Source: Streptosporangiaceae bacterium
Lineage (GTDB): Bacteria > Actinomycetota > Actinomycetes > Streptosporangiales > Streptosporangiaceae
Assembly: GCA_030040475.1 (NCBI GenBank)
Contig: JASHTQ010000188.1
Span: 1 to 13,930 of the forward strand
Direction of reading: 5' to 3'
Length of the DNA: 13,930 nt
Position 1 is the first letter of the stretch. Every line of letters begins with the position of its first letter. Of this stretch, positions 6,322 to 12,172 are shown in pieces. The position numbers were made by a program, and so were the translations under genes. The notes below the pieces were generated by a model that saw nothing but the letters and a program-made list of their open reading frames with translations, had not been told where the DNA came from and ran no database searches.

Positions 6322-6798
6322 TCACCGGCTGTCCCCCGGGCCGACGAGGGTGATGAGGGGACGGGACGCGACCGTCATCAGGAAGGGCTGATCTTTCGGC
6401 CCACGCCTCGGTGTGGTGGTGTGGACGTTGACCTGAGTGTGCAGCCGCTGCTGAGCCGCGTCGGCGTCGAGACGCCCGCGGGCCCGGTCGGTCCGGTCGT
6501 CGGGCCGCAGCGGATGGTCGAACTGCAGCCGGAGTCCGTCCTCGACGGTGACGAAGTCGACCAGCCGCGCTCGGCTTGCGGCCAGCTCAAGCCAGGGTTT
6601 CGTGCACCAAGCGTCAGGATCATCTGCGGAGCCCGGGTTATAGCGCTGGGCGCTGACAATTCCGGCGCGCCGCCAGGCCTTGATGGTGTGCGGGTGGACG
6701 CCGTGGGCGGCCGCGGGCTCGGCGAGGGTGTGAGCAGGCCCGGGGATCGAAAGCTGTGATGGTTGCCGGGCGCGCGTGCGGATGCCGGTGTGCGTCAT
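6322..6798 (-). CDS. Hypothetical protein with helix-turn-helix-like segment, coupled to MFS gene
   Basis: This 158-residue frame begins with ATG overlapping the MFS stop (ATGA, minus strand 6795-6798) and has GGAG seven bases before the start, both good signs of translational coupling. Its codons are GC-rich at position three. Residues about 23-52 (HTLAEPAAAHGVHPHTIKAW and following RRAGIVSAQRYN) look like the MerR-like helix-turn-helix found near the end of some actinomycete site-specific recombinases. The following segment SRARLVDFVTVEDGLRLQFDHP and the C-terminus (PFLMTVASRPLITLVGPG) are not recognised. It may be a chimera or a decayed fragment of a recombinase-type gene captured behind the MFS gene, rather than an active regulator. 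Function unknown. Confidence 0.45.
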   Translation of the reverse strand: MTHTGIRTRARQPSQLSIPGPAHTLAEPAAAHGVHPHTIKAWRRAGIVSAQRYNPGSADDPDAWCTKPWLELAASRARLVDFVTVEDGLRLQFDHPLRPDDRTDRARGRLDADAAQQRLHTQVNVHTTTPRRGPKDQPFLMTVASRPLITLVGPGDSR

Positions 6799-8345
6799 GA
6801 CAGCGCTCCATCTTCAGGCTGGGCGGACGTGGCTGCGGCGGGCGCGGACGTGGCGGGCGCGCCGGGGCGGAACAGCAGGGCAGCGAGGACGGAGCCGGCG
6901 GCGAACAGGGCCGTCGCCCACCAGAACGCCGTCGTGTAGCTGTGCACCTGGGCGAGCTGGGTCAGGGCCGCGGCCGGCCTGCCTGCGGCCGCCGTGCGGC
7001 GGCTGAGGTGAGCGGCCAGGTAGCTGGCGGCCGCGCTGGCCGCCATGGTGTTGAGCAGGGACGTGCCGATCGAGCCGCCGACCTGCTGTCCGGTGTTGAC
7101 CACGGCGGAGGCCATGCCGGCGTCGGACGGCGCCACGCCGGCGGTCCCGGTGTTCATCGACGGCGACATCACGAAGCCGAGCCCGGCGGAGGTGAGCAGC
7201 AGTGGCGGCAGGACATCCGCTGCGTAGCTGGAGTGCACGCCGATGCGCGTCAGCCACGCCAGGCCGGTCGCGGCGGCGAGCATGCCCGGTGCGACGAGCC
7301 ACCTGGGGCCGATGCGGGGCAGCAGCACGATGTTGGCCAGGTTCGAGCAGACGACGATCCCCGCGACCATGGGCAGGAAGGCCAGGCCGGCCGTCACCGG
7401 GCTGAAGCCCAGGGTCTCTTGCAGGTAGTAGGTCAGGAACAAGAAGATGCCGAACATGCCGGCGCCGGTGATGAGGATCGACAGGTAGGACGCGGCCCGG
7501 TTGCGGTCTGCGACGATCCGCAGTGGCAGCAGGGGCTGGCTGGCCCGCGTCTCGATATAGCCGAACGCGGCCAGCAGTGCCGCGCCCGCGACGAGGAAAC
7601 CCCAGGTGGCCGGGGCGTGCCAGCCGTCGCTGGCAGCGTTGGAGAAACCGTAGACCACGCAGAACATGCCGACCGCTTCGGTGGCGAGGCCGGGCAGGTC
7701 GAGCCGCGGCCGCGGCCCGGCTGGCTGCCGGCGCAGCAGCAGGACCGCCCCGGCGCAGGCGAGAGCCGCGAAGACGAGGTTGACGTACAGGCACCAGCGC
7801 CAGTCAAGGTACTGTGTCAGCAGCCCGCCGAGCAGCAGGCCGACCGCGCCGCCGGCGGCGGCGATGGCGCCGAAGACGCCGAACGCCTTGCCCCGGTCCT
7901 TGGAGTCGCGGAACGTGACGGTCAGCAGCGAGAGCGCGGCCGGTGCCAGCAGCGCGCCGAAGGCGCCCTGGCAGGCGCGCGCCACGACGAGCATGCCGAA
8001 GCTGCCGGCGGCCCCGCCGAACGCGGACGCGCCCGCGAAGCCGATAAGGCCGGCGATGAACGTCGCCTTCCGGCCTATCAGGTCGGTGAGCCTGCCGCCG
8101 AGCAGCAGCAGGCTGCCGAAGGCGAGGGAATAGGCGGTGACCACCCACTGCCGCTCGATGTCGGAGAAGCCGAGGGCGTGCTGGGCTGAGGGCAGCGCGA
8201 TGTTCACGATCGTGGCGTCGAGCACGACCATCAGCTGGGCCAGCGCGACGACGGCCAGGATCAGCCAGCGCCGGGGGTCCGGGCCGGCGGGCGTTGCTGG
8301 TCTGGCCCAGGTGGGCGCGGAGGTCTGTGCGGCAATGTGGTTCAT
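6795..8345 (-). CDS. MFS drug exporter, DHA2 family (14-TMS type)
   Basis: This 516-residue membrane protein has the full DHA2 pattern: TM1 motif LMVVLDATIVNIALPSAQ (D43), RQWVVTAYSL (W67), motif A GGRLTDLIGRK (about 83-93), a TM5 motif C region GAIAAAGGAVGLLLGG followed by DWRWCLYVNL, and about 14 hydrophobic stretches. The polar Ala/Pro/Ser-rich tail is normal. It should export small toxic molecules using the proton gradient; the substrate is unknown. The promoter on the minus strand (TTGCAT-N18-TAAGAT, 8388-8417) is overlapped by two palindromic boxes shared with the secreted-protein promoter at 10743. The divergent tetR-like gene that would have regulated it is truncated, so it is probably controlled by the intact TetR at 10800 or is derepressed. 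Confidence 0.93.
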   Translation of the reverse strand: MNHIAAQTSAPTWARPATPAGPDPRRWLILAVVALAQLMVVLDATIVNIALPSAQHALGFSDIERQWVVTAYSLAFGSLLLLGGRLTDLIGRKATFIAGLIGFAGASAFGGAAGSFGMLVVARACQGAFGALLAPAALSLLTVTFRDSKDRGKAFGVFGAIAAAGGAVGLLLGGLLTQYLDWRWCLYVNLVFAALACAGAVLLLRRQPAGPRPRLDLPGLATEAVGMFCVVYGFSNAASDGWHAPATWGFLVAGAALLAAFGYIETRASQPLLPLRIVADRNRAASYLSILITGAGMFGIFLFLTYYLQETLGFSPVTAGLAFLPMVAGIVVCSNLANIVLLPRIGPRWLVAPGMLAAATGLAWLTRIGVHSSYAADVLPPLLLTSAGLGFVMSPSMNTGTAGVAPSDAGMASAVVNTGQQVGGSIGTSLLNTMAASAAASYLAAHLSRRTAAAGRPAAALTQLAQVHSYTTAFWWATALFAAGSVLAALLFRPGAPATSAPAAATSAQPEDGALS

Positions 8346-8387
8346 GGTCCTGGATCCCTTCGGGTCCGCCGATCCGATGTTTCCTGC

Positions 8388-8426
8388 ATCTTAACGCAAA
8401 TTTGCAGTTTAATGCAAGATTGCCAT
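8388..8426 (-). promoter_or_regulatory. MFS promoter with two overlapping TetR-type operator boxes
   Basis: On the minus strand TTGCAT (8412-8417), 18 bases, then TAAGAT (8388-8393) make a sigma-70-like promoter for the MFS gene. Box 1 is GCAAATTTGC (8396-8405, perfect palindrome). Box 2 is GCAA-GA-TTGC (8414-8423), centred 18 bp away. The block is nearly the same as that at 10743-10780. Confidence 0.75.
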
Positions 8427-8443
8427 CGGGTTCATATTCGTCG

Positions 8444-8542
8444 CATGGCTGAGATCGGGCTGAGGGAGCGCGGCAAGGCGCGCCGGCGGGCGACGATCGG
8501 CCGCTCTGCCCACGAACTGTTCGCCGGGCGGGGCTACGACGC
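8444..8542 (+). pseudogene. Truncated TetR-family regulator (first 33 codons only)
   Basis: An ATG at 8444, placed like a regulator gene opposite the MFS gene, opens with residues including GLRERGKARRRATIGRSAHE and ending LFAGRGYDA. This matches the first helix region of the intact TetR at 10800 (GLRERSKARRRAAIIRAAFT...LFAERGYQA). Just before the helix-turn-helix the similarity ends, and a terminator hairpin begins at 8549. The frame stays open beyond this only because the opposite strand of a GC-rich gene lacks stops; it no longer encodes a regulator. The operator upstream is retained. It seems to be the remains of the MFS gene's own repressor, cut when the secreted-protein cassette arrived. 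Confidence 0.75.
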
Positions 8543-8548
8543 GCCGCA

Positions 8549-8587
8549 GGGCCCCCGGCGCCGGCCTGATGGCCGGGCCGGGGGCCC
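8549..8587 (-). terminator. Strong GC hairpin ending the secreted-protein transcript
   Basis: Bases 8549-8566 and 8571-8587 form a stem of about 17 base pairs with one bulged G (8560) and a TGAT loop (8567-8570). It lies 98 bp beyond the stop of the secreted-protein gene. There is no long U tract, as is common for actinomycete terminators. It also marks the junction where the truncated tetR ends. Confidence 0.75.
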
Positions 8588-8606
8588 GCTTGATCGGGAA
8601 CAGCGC

Positions 8607-8675
8607 TCAGCTGGTCGTGTTGGTCTTGGCCGTGCTGATGTTGTTCAGCACGTCAGGGCCTGTTGTCGCCACCAT
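8607..8675 (-). CDS. Possible 22-residue ORF after the secreted-protein gene
   Basis: ATG at 8675, nine bases beyond the stop of the secreted-protein gene, opens a 22-codon frame reading MVATTGPDVLNNISTAKTNT with final TS and a TGA stop, ending 20 bp before the terminator hairpin. GC occupies the third position in 18 of its 21 codons after the start, and the sequence is Thr/Asn-rich. There is no strong ribosome site, only translational re-initiation as an option. It could equally be the C-terminal fragment of another gene whose front was lost at the junction. I do not recognise a family. Confidence 0.25.
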   Translation of the reverse strand: MVATTGPDVLNNISTAKTNTTS

Positions 8676-8684
8676 CGCTGCTGG

Positions 8685-10670
8685 CTAGGAGACCGGGAAG
8701 TCGAAGTAGTGCAGGCTGACGTAGGCCGGGTTTCCGGTCGCGCTGGACACGAATTCCAGGTAGACGTTGTGGATGCCGGTGACGGTCGAGATGTTCGCCG
8801 GGATCATCTTCCAGGAGTTCCAGCCGCCGGTGCTGGCGACCGCGAAGCTGCCTACCGGTGTGTTGCCTGGGTTGTCGAGCACCACTTCGACCAGGCCGCT
8901 GACTCCGCCGGCGGCGCCCGAGGCGACCTGGGCGTCGAACTGGGTCGACCCGGACCCGAAGTTGATGTTGTTGTACTCCAGGTAGTCGCCGTTGGCGAGC
9001 TGGGCGGCCTGGTTGCCGTCCACGCCGCTTGGGTTGGTGTCGCCGGTGGCCGCGGTGACGTCGATCGTGCCGAGGCTGGCGGCGTAGCAGTCGACGGAGA
9101 TGAACGACGTCGCGGTGGCCTGGCAGGAGGTCCCGCCGCCGGCCGCCGGGTCGACGGTGAGGATCAGCTGCCCGGTGGCGGTCTGCGCCGGGCTGCCGGA
9201 GTCGGTGGCCTGGACGGTGAAGGCGGAGGTGCCCGCCGCCGTGGGCGTACCGGAGATCGTCCCGTTCCGGGCCAGGGACAGCCCGGCCGGCAGCGTCCCG
9301 GAGGTCAGCGACCAGCTGTACGGCTTGGTCCCGCCGGAGGCCGACAGGTCCTGGCTGTACGCGCTGCCCGCGGTGGCGTCCGGCAGGCTGGAAGCCGACA
9401 CCGCCAGCGCCGCCGGGCCGACCGTCAGCGACAGCGCCGCACTGGCCTTCTGCGCCGGGTTGCTGTAGTCGGTCAGCTGCACCGCGAACCTGAAGGTGCC
9501 CGCCGACGTGGGCGTGCCCGAGAGCGTGCCGTCGCTGGCCAGGGACAGCCCCGGCAGCGACCCGGAGGTCAGCGACCAGCTGTACGGTGCCGCGCCGCCG
9601 GAGGCCGACAGGTCCTGGCTGTAGGCGCTGCCCACTGCGGCATCCGGCAGGCTCGACGTGGTGATCGATGGCGCCACGTAGCTGTAGCTGATGATCACTT
9701 CGCCGTCGGCGGCTCCGGACGGCGCGGCGACGCCGTCCTGGACGGTGGCCCCGCTCACCCCGCCGGTGTAACTGGAGCCGCCGCCCCCGCCGCCGGGGCC
9801 GCCCGGGTCACCGCAACCGTCTGCGGCAGCTCCACCACCGCCACCACCGCCGTAATAGCCGCCGCCGCCACCACCGCCGCCGTACAAGCCCCCTGCCCCG
9901 CCGGCGCCCTGACGCCCCGCCGTTCCGGACGCCCCGGCCTCGCCGGGGTCTCCACCGCAGGTGCCGGTGCCGGTCAGCCGGCCTCCCGTACCTCCGGAGC
10001 CGCCGGACGACGCGGTGCCGGCAGTGCCGCCGCCGCCTCCGCCGAGGGTCGAGTTGGTCCCGCTGGCCGTGGAACCTGTCCCGCCCGGCGAGCCTGCGGG
10101 ACCACCGCTGGCGGCAGGGGCAGCGGGGGTTCCTGTTGGTGATCCGCCGCCGCCGCCGCCGGCCACCAGCAGCGCGTTCCCGAACGGGTAACTGTCGCCG
10201 GACGCGGGGCTGATGACATCGGAGGCGCCGCCGCCGCTGCCGGCCGCCAAATTACCCGCGCCGCCGCCGCCGAACGTGCCGCCGCCCCCCGGCGAGCCCG
10301 CCTGCCCGACGTTCACCTGGAGCGCCGTGCCGCCGGTCACCGGGATGACGGCACTGACCTCCGCTCCCAGGCCGCCTGAGCCGCTTCCGTAATAGCCGCC
10401 GGCGCCGCCCTCGGCGCCGTACAGGGTGAACGTGGCCTGGGTGACTCCGCCGGGGACGGTCCAGTACTGGGCGGCACCGGTGTAGGCACAGGTGACCGTC
10501 GCGATGCCGCCGCTGACGACCGCCGCACCGCAGTACGGGGTGCCTTGCGCCAGGGCCGAACCTGCACCGGCCAGTAGGCCGCCGGCGGCCAGGCCGGTGA
10601 CCGCGAGCGCGGACAAGGCCGCTCGCCCGGCCCGGCTCCGTTGCCGACGGCCAGACAGTGTGGTTGACAT
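8685..10670 (-). CDS. Secreted glycine-rich protein with Ig-like repeats and CBM6-like domain
   Basis: The protein has 661 residues. A twin-basic N-terminus (GRRQRSRAGR) and hydrophobic stretch end at AGSALA/QGT (about 41), a Sec-type signal peptide. Residues about 65-330 form a glycine-rich domain with FTLYGAEGGAGG, GLGAEVSAVIPV, LQVNVGQAG, GGASDVIS and runs of six to eight glycines, resembling the Gly_rich (PF12810) fold of ALK/LTK. Two putative Ig (He_PIG) repeats follow at about 335-418 and 422-508, each with SLPDA.GSAYSQDLSASGG, PYSWSLTSG and SGTPT.AGT. The C-terminus (about 520-659) is CBM6-like: GDYLEYNNINFGSG, GGWNSWKMI, GIHNVYLEF, YVSLHYFDF. No catalytic domain is seen, so it probably binds polysaccharide outside the cell. 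The ATG at 10670 is preferred over an upstream ATG at 10808 because of its ribosome site and signal peptide. Confidence 0.88.
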   Translation of the reverse strand: MSTTLSGRRQRSRAGRAALSALAVTGLAAGGLLAGAGSALAQGTPYCGAAVVSGGIATVTCAYTGAAQYWTVPGGVTQATFTLYGAEGGAGGYYGSGSGGLGAEVSAVIPVTGGTALQVNVGQAGSPGGGGTFGGGGAGNLAAGSGGGASDVISPASGDSYPFGNALLVAGGGGGGSPTGTPAAPAASGGPAGSPGGTGSTASGTNSTLGGGGGGTAGTASSGGSGGTGGRLTGTGTCGGDPGEAGASGTAGRQGAGGAGGLYGGGGGGGGYYGGGGGGGAAADGCGDPGGPGGGGGGSSYTGGVSGATVQDGVAAPSGAADGEVIISYSYVAPSITTSSLPDAAVGSAYSQDLSASGGAAPYSWSLTSGSLPGLSLASDGTLSGTPTSAGTFRFAVQLTDYSNPAQKASAALSLTVGPAALAVSASSLPDATAGSAYSQDLSASGGTKPYSWSLTSGTLPAGLSLARNGTISGTPTAAGTSAFTVQATDSGSPAQTATGQLILTVDPAAGGGTSCQATATSFISVDCYAASLGTIDVTAATGDTNPSGVDGNQAAQLANGDYLEYNNINFGSGSTQFDAQVASGAAGGVSGLVEVVLDNPGNTPVGSFAVASTGGWNSWKMIPANISTVTGIHNVYLEFVSSATGNPAYVSLHYFDFPVS

Positions 10671-10675
10671 TCGTG

Positions 10676-10684
10676 CTCCTCTCC
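10676..10684 (-). promoter_or_regulatory. Ribosome binding site fixing the start of the secreted protein
   Basis: GGAGAGGAG on the minus strand lies five bases before the ATG at 10670. The longer frame starting at 10808 would add 46 residues ahead of the signal peptide and run through the operator, so it is rejected. Confidence 0.8.
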
Positions 10685-10742
10685 GATGGCCGCACCGGGG
10701 TCGACCGGTTTTGTATGCAGCCAGACCAAAACTGTTGAGTGC

Positions 10743-10780
10743 ATCATAACGCAAATTTGCAGTCTCATGCAAATTTGCAT
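10743..10780 (-). promoter_or_regulatory. Secreted-protein promoter with two TetR-type operator boxes
   Basis: On the minus strand TTGCAT (10767-10772), 18 bases, then TATGAT (10743-10748) form a good promoter for the secreted-protein gene. Box 1 GCAAATTTGC (10751-10760) and box 2 ATGCAAATTTGCAT (10767-10780, perfect 14-bp palindrome) have centres 18 bp apart. The tetR gene starts 20 bp to the right on the other strand, so the same sites can control it. Confidence 0.82.
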
Positions 10781-10799
10781 CTTGATATAGACTTGCGGC

Positions 10800-11456
10800 A
10801 TGGATCACAGTGAACCGAGGGAGAACGGCAGCCTGCCAGCAGGCGGGCAGCCCGAAGGCGGGCTGCGGGAGCGGAGCAAGGCACGGCGCCGGGCGGCGAT
10901 CATCCGGGCGGCGTTCACGCTGTTCGCCGAGCGCGGCTACCAGGCCACGACCATCGCCGACATCGCGGCGGCCGCCGAGGTGGCACCGCGGACGGTGGCC
11001 ATGTACTTCCCGTCCAAGCAGGACATCGCCATGGCCAGGTTCACCGCCACGATGGACTCGCTGACCGAGGCCATCCGCGGGCTGGCGCCGGGCCAGAGCG
11101 TCACGGAGGCACTCGGCCGGTGGCTGCGCGCCTACGAGGCGGCGGCGGACCGGGACCTCACCGATCTCGCGCTGCGGATGTTCGCGGCCAACCCGGAGCT
11201 GAACGCGCTGCGCAGCGCCCGGATGGCCGAGACGATCGCCGAGGGCGCCGTCCTGGTCGCACGCGAGACCGGCGCCGCGCCGGGCGACCCCGGGCCGCGG
11301 ATCGCGTCAGCAGCAGCGGCGGCCATCCTCCTCGAACTCCTTGACATCCCGCCAGGGCCGCGCCGTGAGAAGGCCATCACCGCGGCCATGCGGTTCCTCG
11401 ACGCCGGGATCGCTGCCCTGGCTACCGCAGCAAGCACCACGGACCGTTCGGCATGA
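10800..11456 (+). CDS. TetR/AcrR-family transcriptional regulator
   Basis: This 218-residue protein has a polar N-terminal extension (1-21), then GLRERSKARRRAAIIRAAFT, LFAERGYQATTIADIAAAAE and VAPRTVAMYFPSKQDIA, a complete TetR helix-turn-helix at about 50-70. The C-terminal half is a helical, Ala-rich ligand-binding domain of the broad actinomycete type, ending LDAGIAALATAAS. It is divergent from the secreted-protein gene and sits beside paired palindromes, the standard layout of an autoregulated repressor. Since near-identical palindromes control the MFS gene at 8345 and that gene's own regulator is truncated, this protein probably regulates both. The ATG at 10800 follows a TATAGA element by eight bases without a Shine-Dalgarno sequence, suggesting a nearly leaderless mRNA. 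The ligand is unknown. Confidence 0.92.
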   Translation: MDHSEPRENGSLPAGGQPEGGLRERSKARRRAAIIRAAFTLFAERGYQATTIADIAAAAEVAPRTVAMYFPSKQDIAMARFTATMDSLTEAIRGLAPGQSVTEALGRWLRAYEAAADRDLTDLALRMFAANPELNALRSARMAETIAEGAVLVARETGAAPGDPGPRIASAAAAAILLELLDIPPGPRREKAITAAMRFLDAGIAALATAASTTDRSA

Positions 11457-11502
11457 AACTGGCGGAGGCGTTACCGTGCCTAGATAGATGGCCGTCGGCA
11501 GG

Positions 11503-12039
11503 TTACCCAGGCGTACCACCAGCGGCCGCGTAGTCAGTTGCCTCCTGGGCGCCCATTCGCCGGCCCTGCTCCAGCAACTCGGCGAAGGCGTGCGTGCCGA
11601 GCGCACCCGCCGCGGCGTCGGCCGCCCTTTCGACGTCGACTTGTTCCTGAGCAGGCAGAGGCGTCCCAGTGCGCCCGCGGAGTGACGTCGCGGCCCCCAG
11701 GAGGACGGCGGTCCTGCGTGGCTGCCGCCGGGCGGCGGCCACGCGGGCCAGCCCCTCAAGCGCGAGAGCAGCAGGGGCCGCATCGGGCAGGTCCCGGGCT
11801 AGCCGCAGGCTCTCCTGGTGGCACGCTTCCGCCGCATCCAGGTCTCCCGAGAGCTCCTCAACGTATCCCAACGACGTCAGCGAGTAGGCTAGCTCAGCTG
11901 TCCGTGCCGCTTCCCGGTAGAAGGCCAGGGCCTGCCGGTGCAGTTCGCGGGCTCGCGGGTAGTGGCCCTGGCGGCGGGCCGCCACGGCCAGGCCGCTGCG
12001 GGCGAGTGCTGCCGCGTCCCTGGCGCCCAGGTCCGTCCG
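11503..12039 (-). pseudogene. C-terminal TPR remnant of a large regulator (AfsR/LuxR-ATPase type)
   Basis: About 178 codons remain. TPR-like helices are clear: RQGHYPRARELHRQALAFYR, TAELAYSLTSLGYVEELSGD, LDAAEACHQESLRLARDLPD, then ALALEGLARVAAARRQPRRT and AVLLGAATSLRGRTGTPLPA. The tail (VDVERAADAAAGALG...) is what I know from the end of BTAD/SARP-like and LuxR-type ATPase regulators, which are normally 700-1000 residues with DNA-binding and NTPase domains in front. Reading upstream, the frame meets TAG at 12040-12042, exactly inside a GTCCG repeat cluster, and nothing upstream continues the family. A GTG at 11985 could start a 160-residue product but has no role that I can see. It converges on the tetR gene with a 46-bp gap. 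The gene was evidently cut at the repeat cluster. Confidence 0.75.
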
Positions 12040-12050
12040 CTATATGTCCG
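12031..12050 (+). repeat. GTCCG cluster at the left of the attachment-like region
   Basis: Three GTCCG cores lie in 20 bp (12031, 12035, 12046). The 17-bp CGTCCGCTATATGTCCG at 12034-12050 matches CGTCCGCTATGCGTCCG at 13643-13659 at 15 positions, on the other side of the IS481 element and tRNA fragment. Confidence 0.7.
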
Positions 12051-12095
12051 TGGACAGCCCAACATGACGGTCTACAGCGCTACAAGGTGACACAC

Positions 12096-12121
12096 GGCGG
12101 GACAGAGAAAAATAGCCCGCC
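12096..12121. other. Small hairpin with AT-rich loop
   Basis: GGCGGG (12096-12101) and CCCGCC (12116-12121) are perfect 6-bp arms around a 14-base A-rich loop. It lies between the GTCCG cluster and the IS481 element. It could be a terminator-like or protein-binding structure of an attachment region; there is no trailing U run outside the stem. Confidence 0.4.
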
Positions 12122-12172
12122 AGCGCGAGAATCCGCAGCCAGGGGGCCGTTTTCGCAGGTGGTGGCAGGTGG

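Noticed and set aside
6942..8189. 415-codon frame opposite the second MFS gene
   Set aside because: Gly/Arg/Gln-rich shadow; no start signal or known family.
8337..10142. 601-codon frame continuing the truncated tetR across the terminator and the secreted-protein gene
   Set aside because: Only the first 33 codons after 8444 resemble TetR; the rest is the complement of a glycine-rich gene.
9775..10290. Repetitive GCCGCC-rich stretch considered as a CRISPR or satellite array
   Set aside because: It encodes the poly-glycine region in frame, with no regular spacer or repeat length.
10671..10808. 46-codon N-terminal extension of the secreted protein
   Set aside because: It would place the operator inside the coding region and precede the signal peptide; the GGAGAGGAG site selects 10670.
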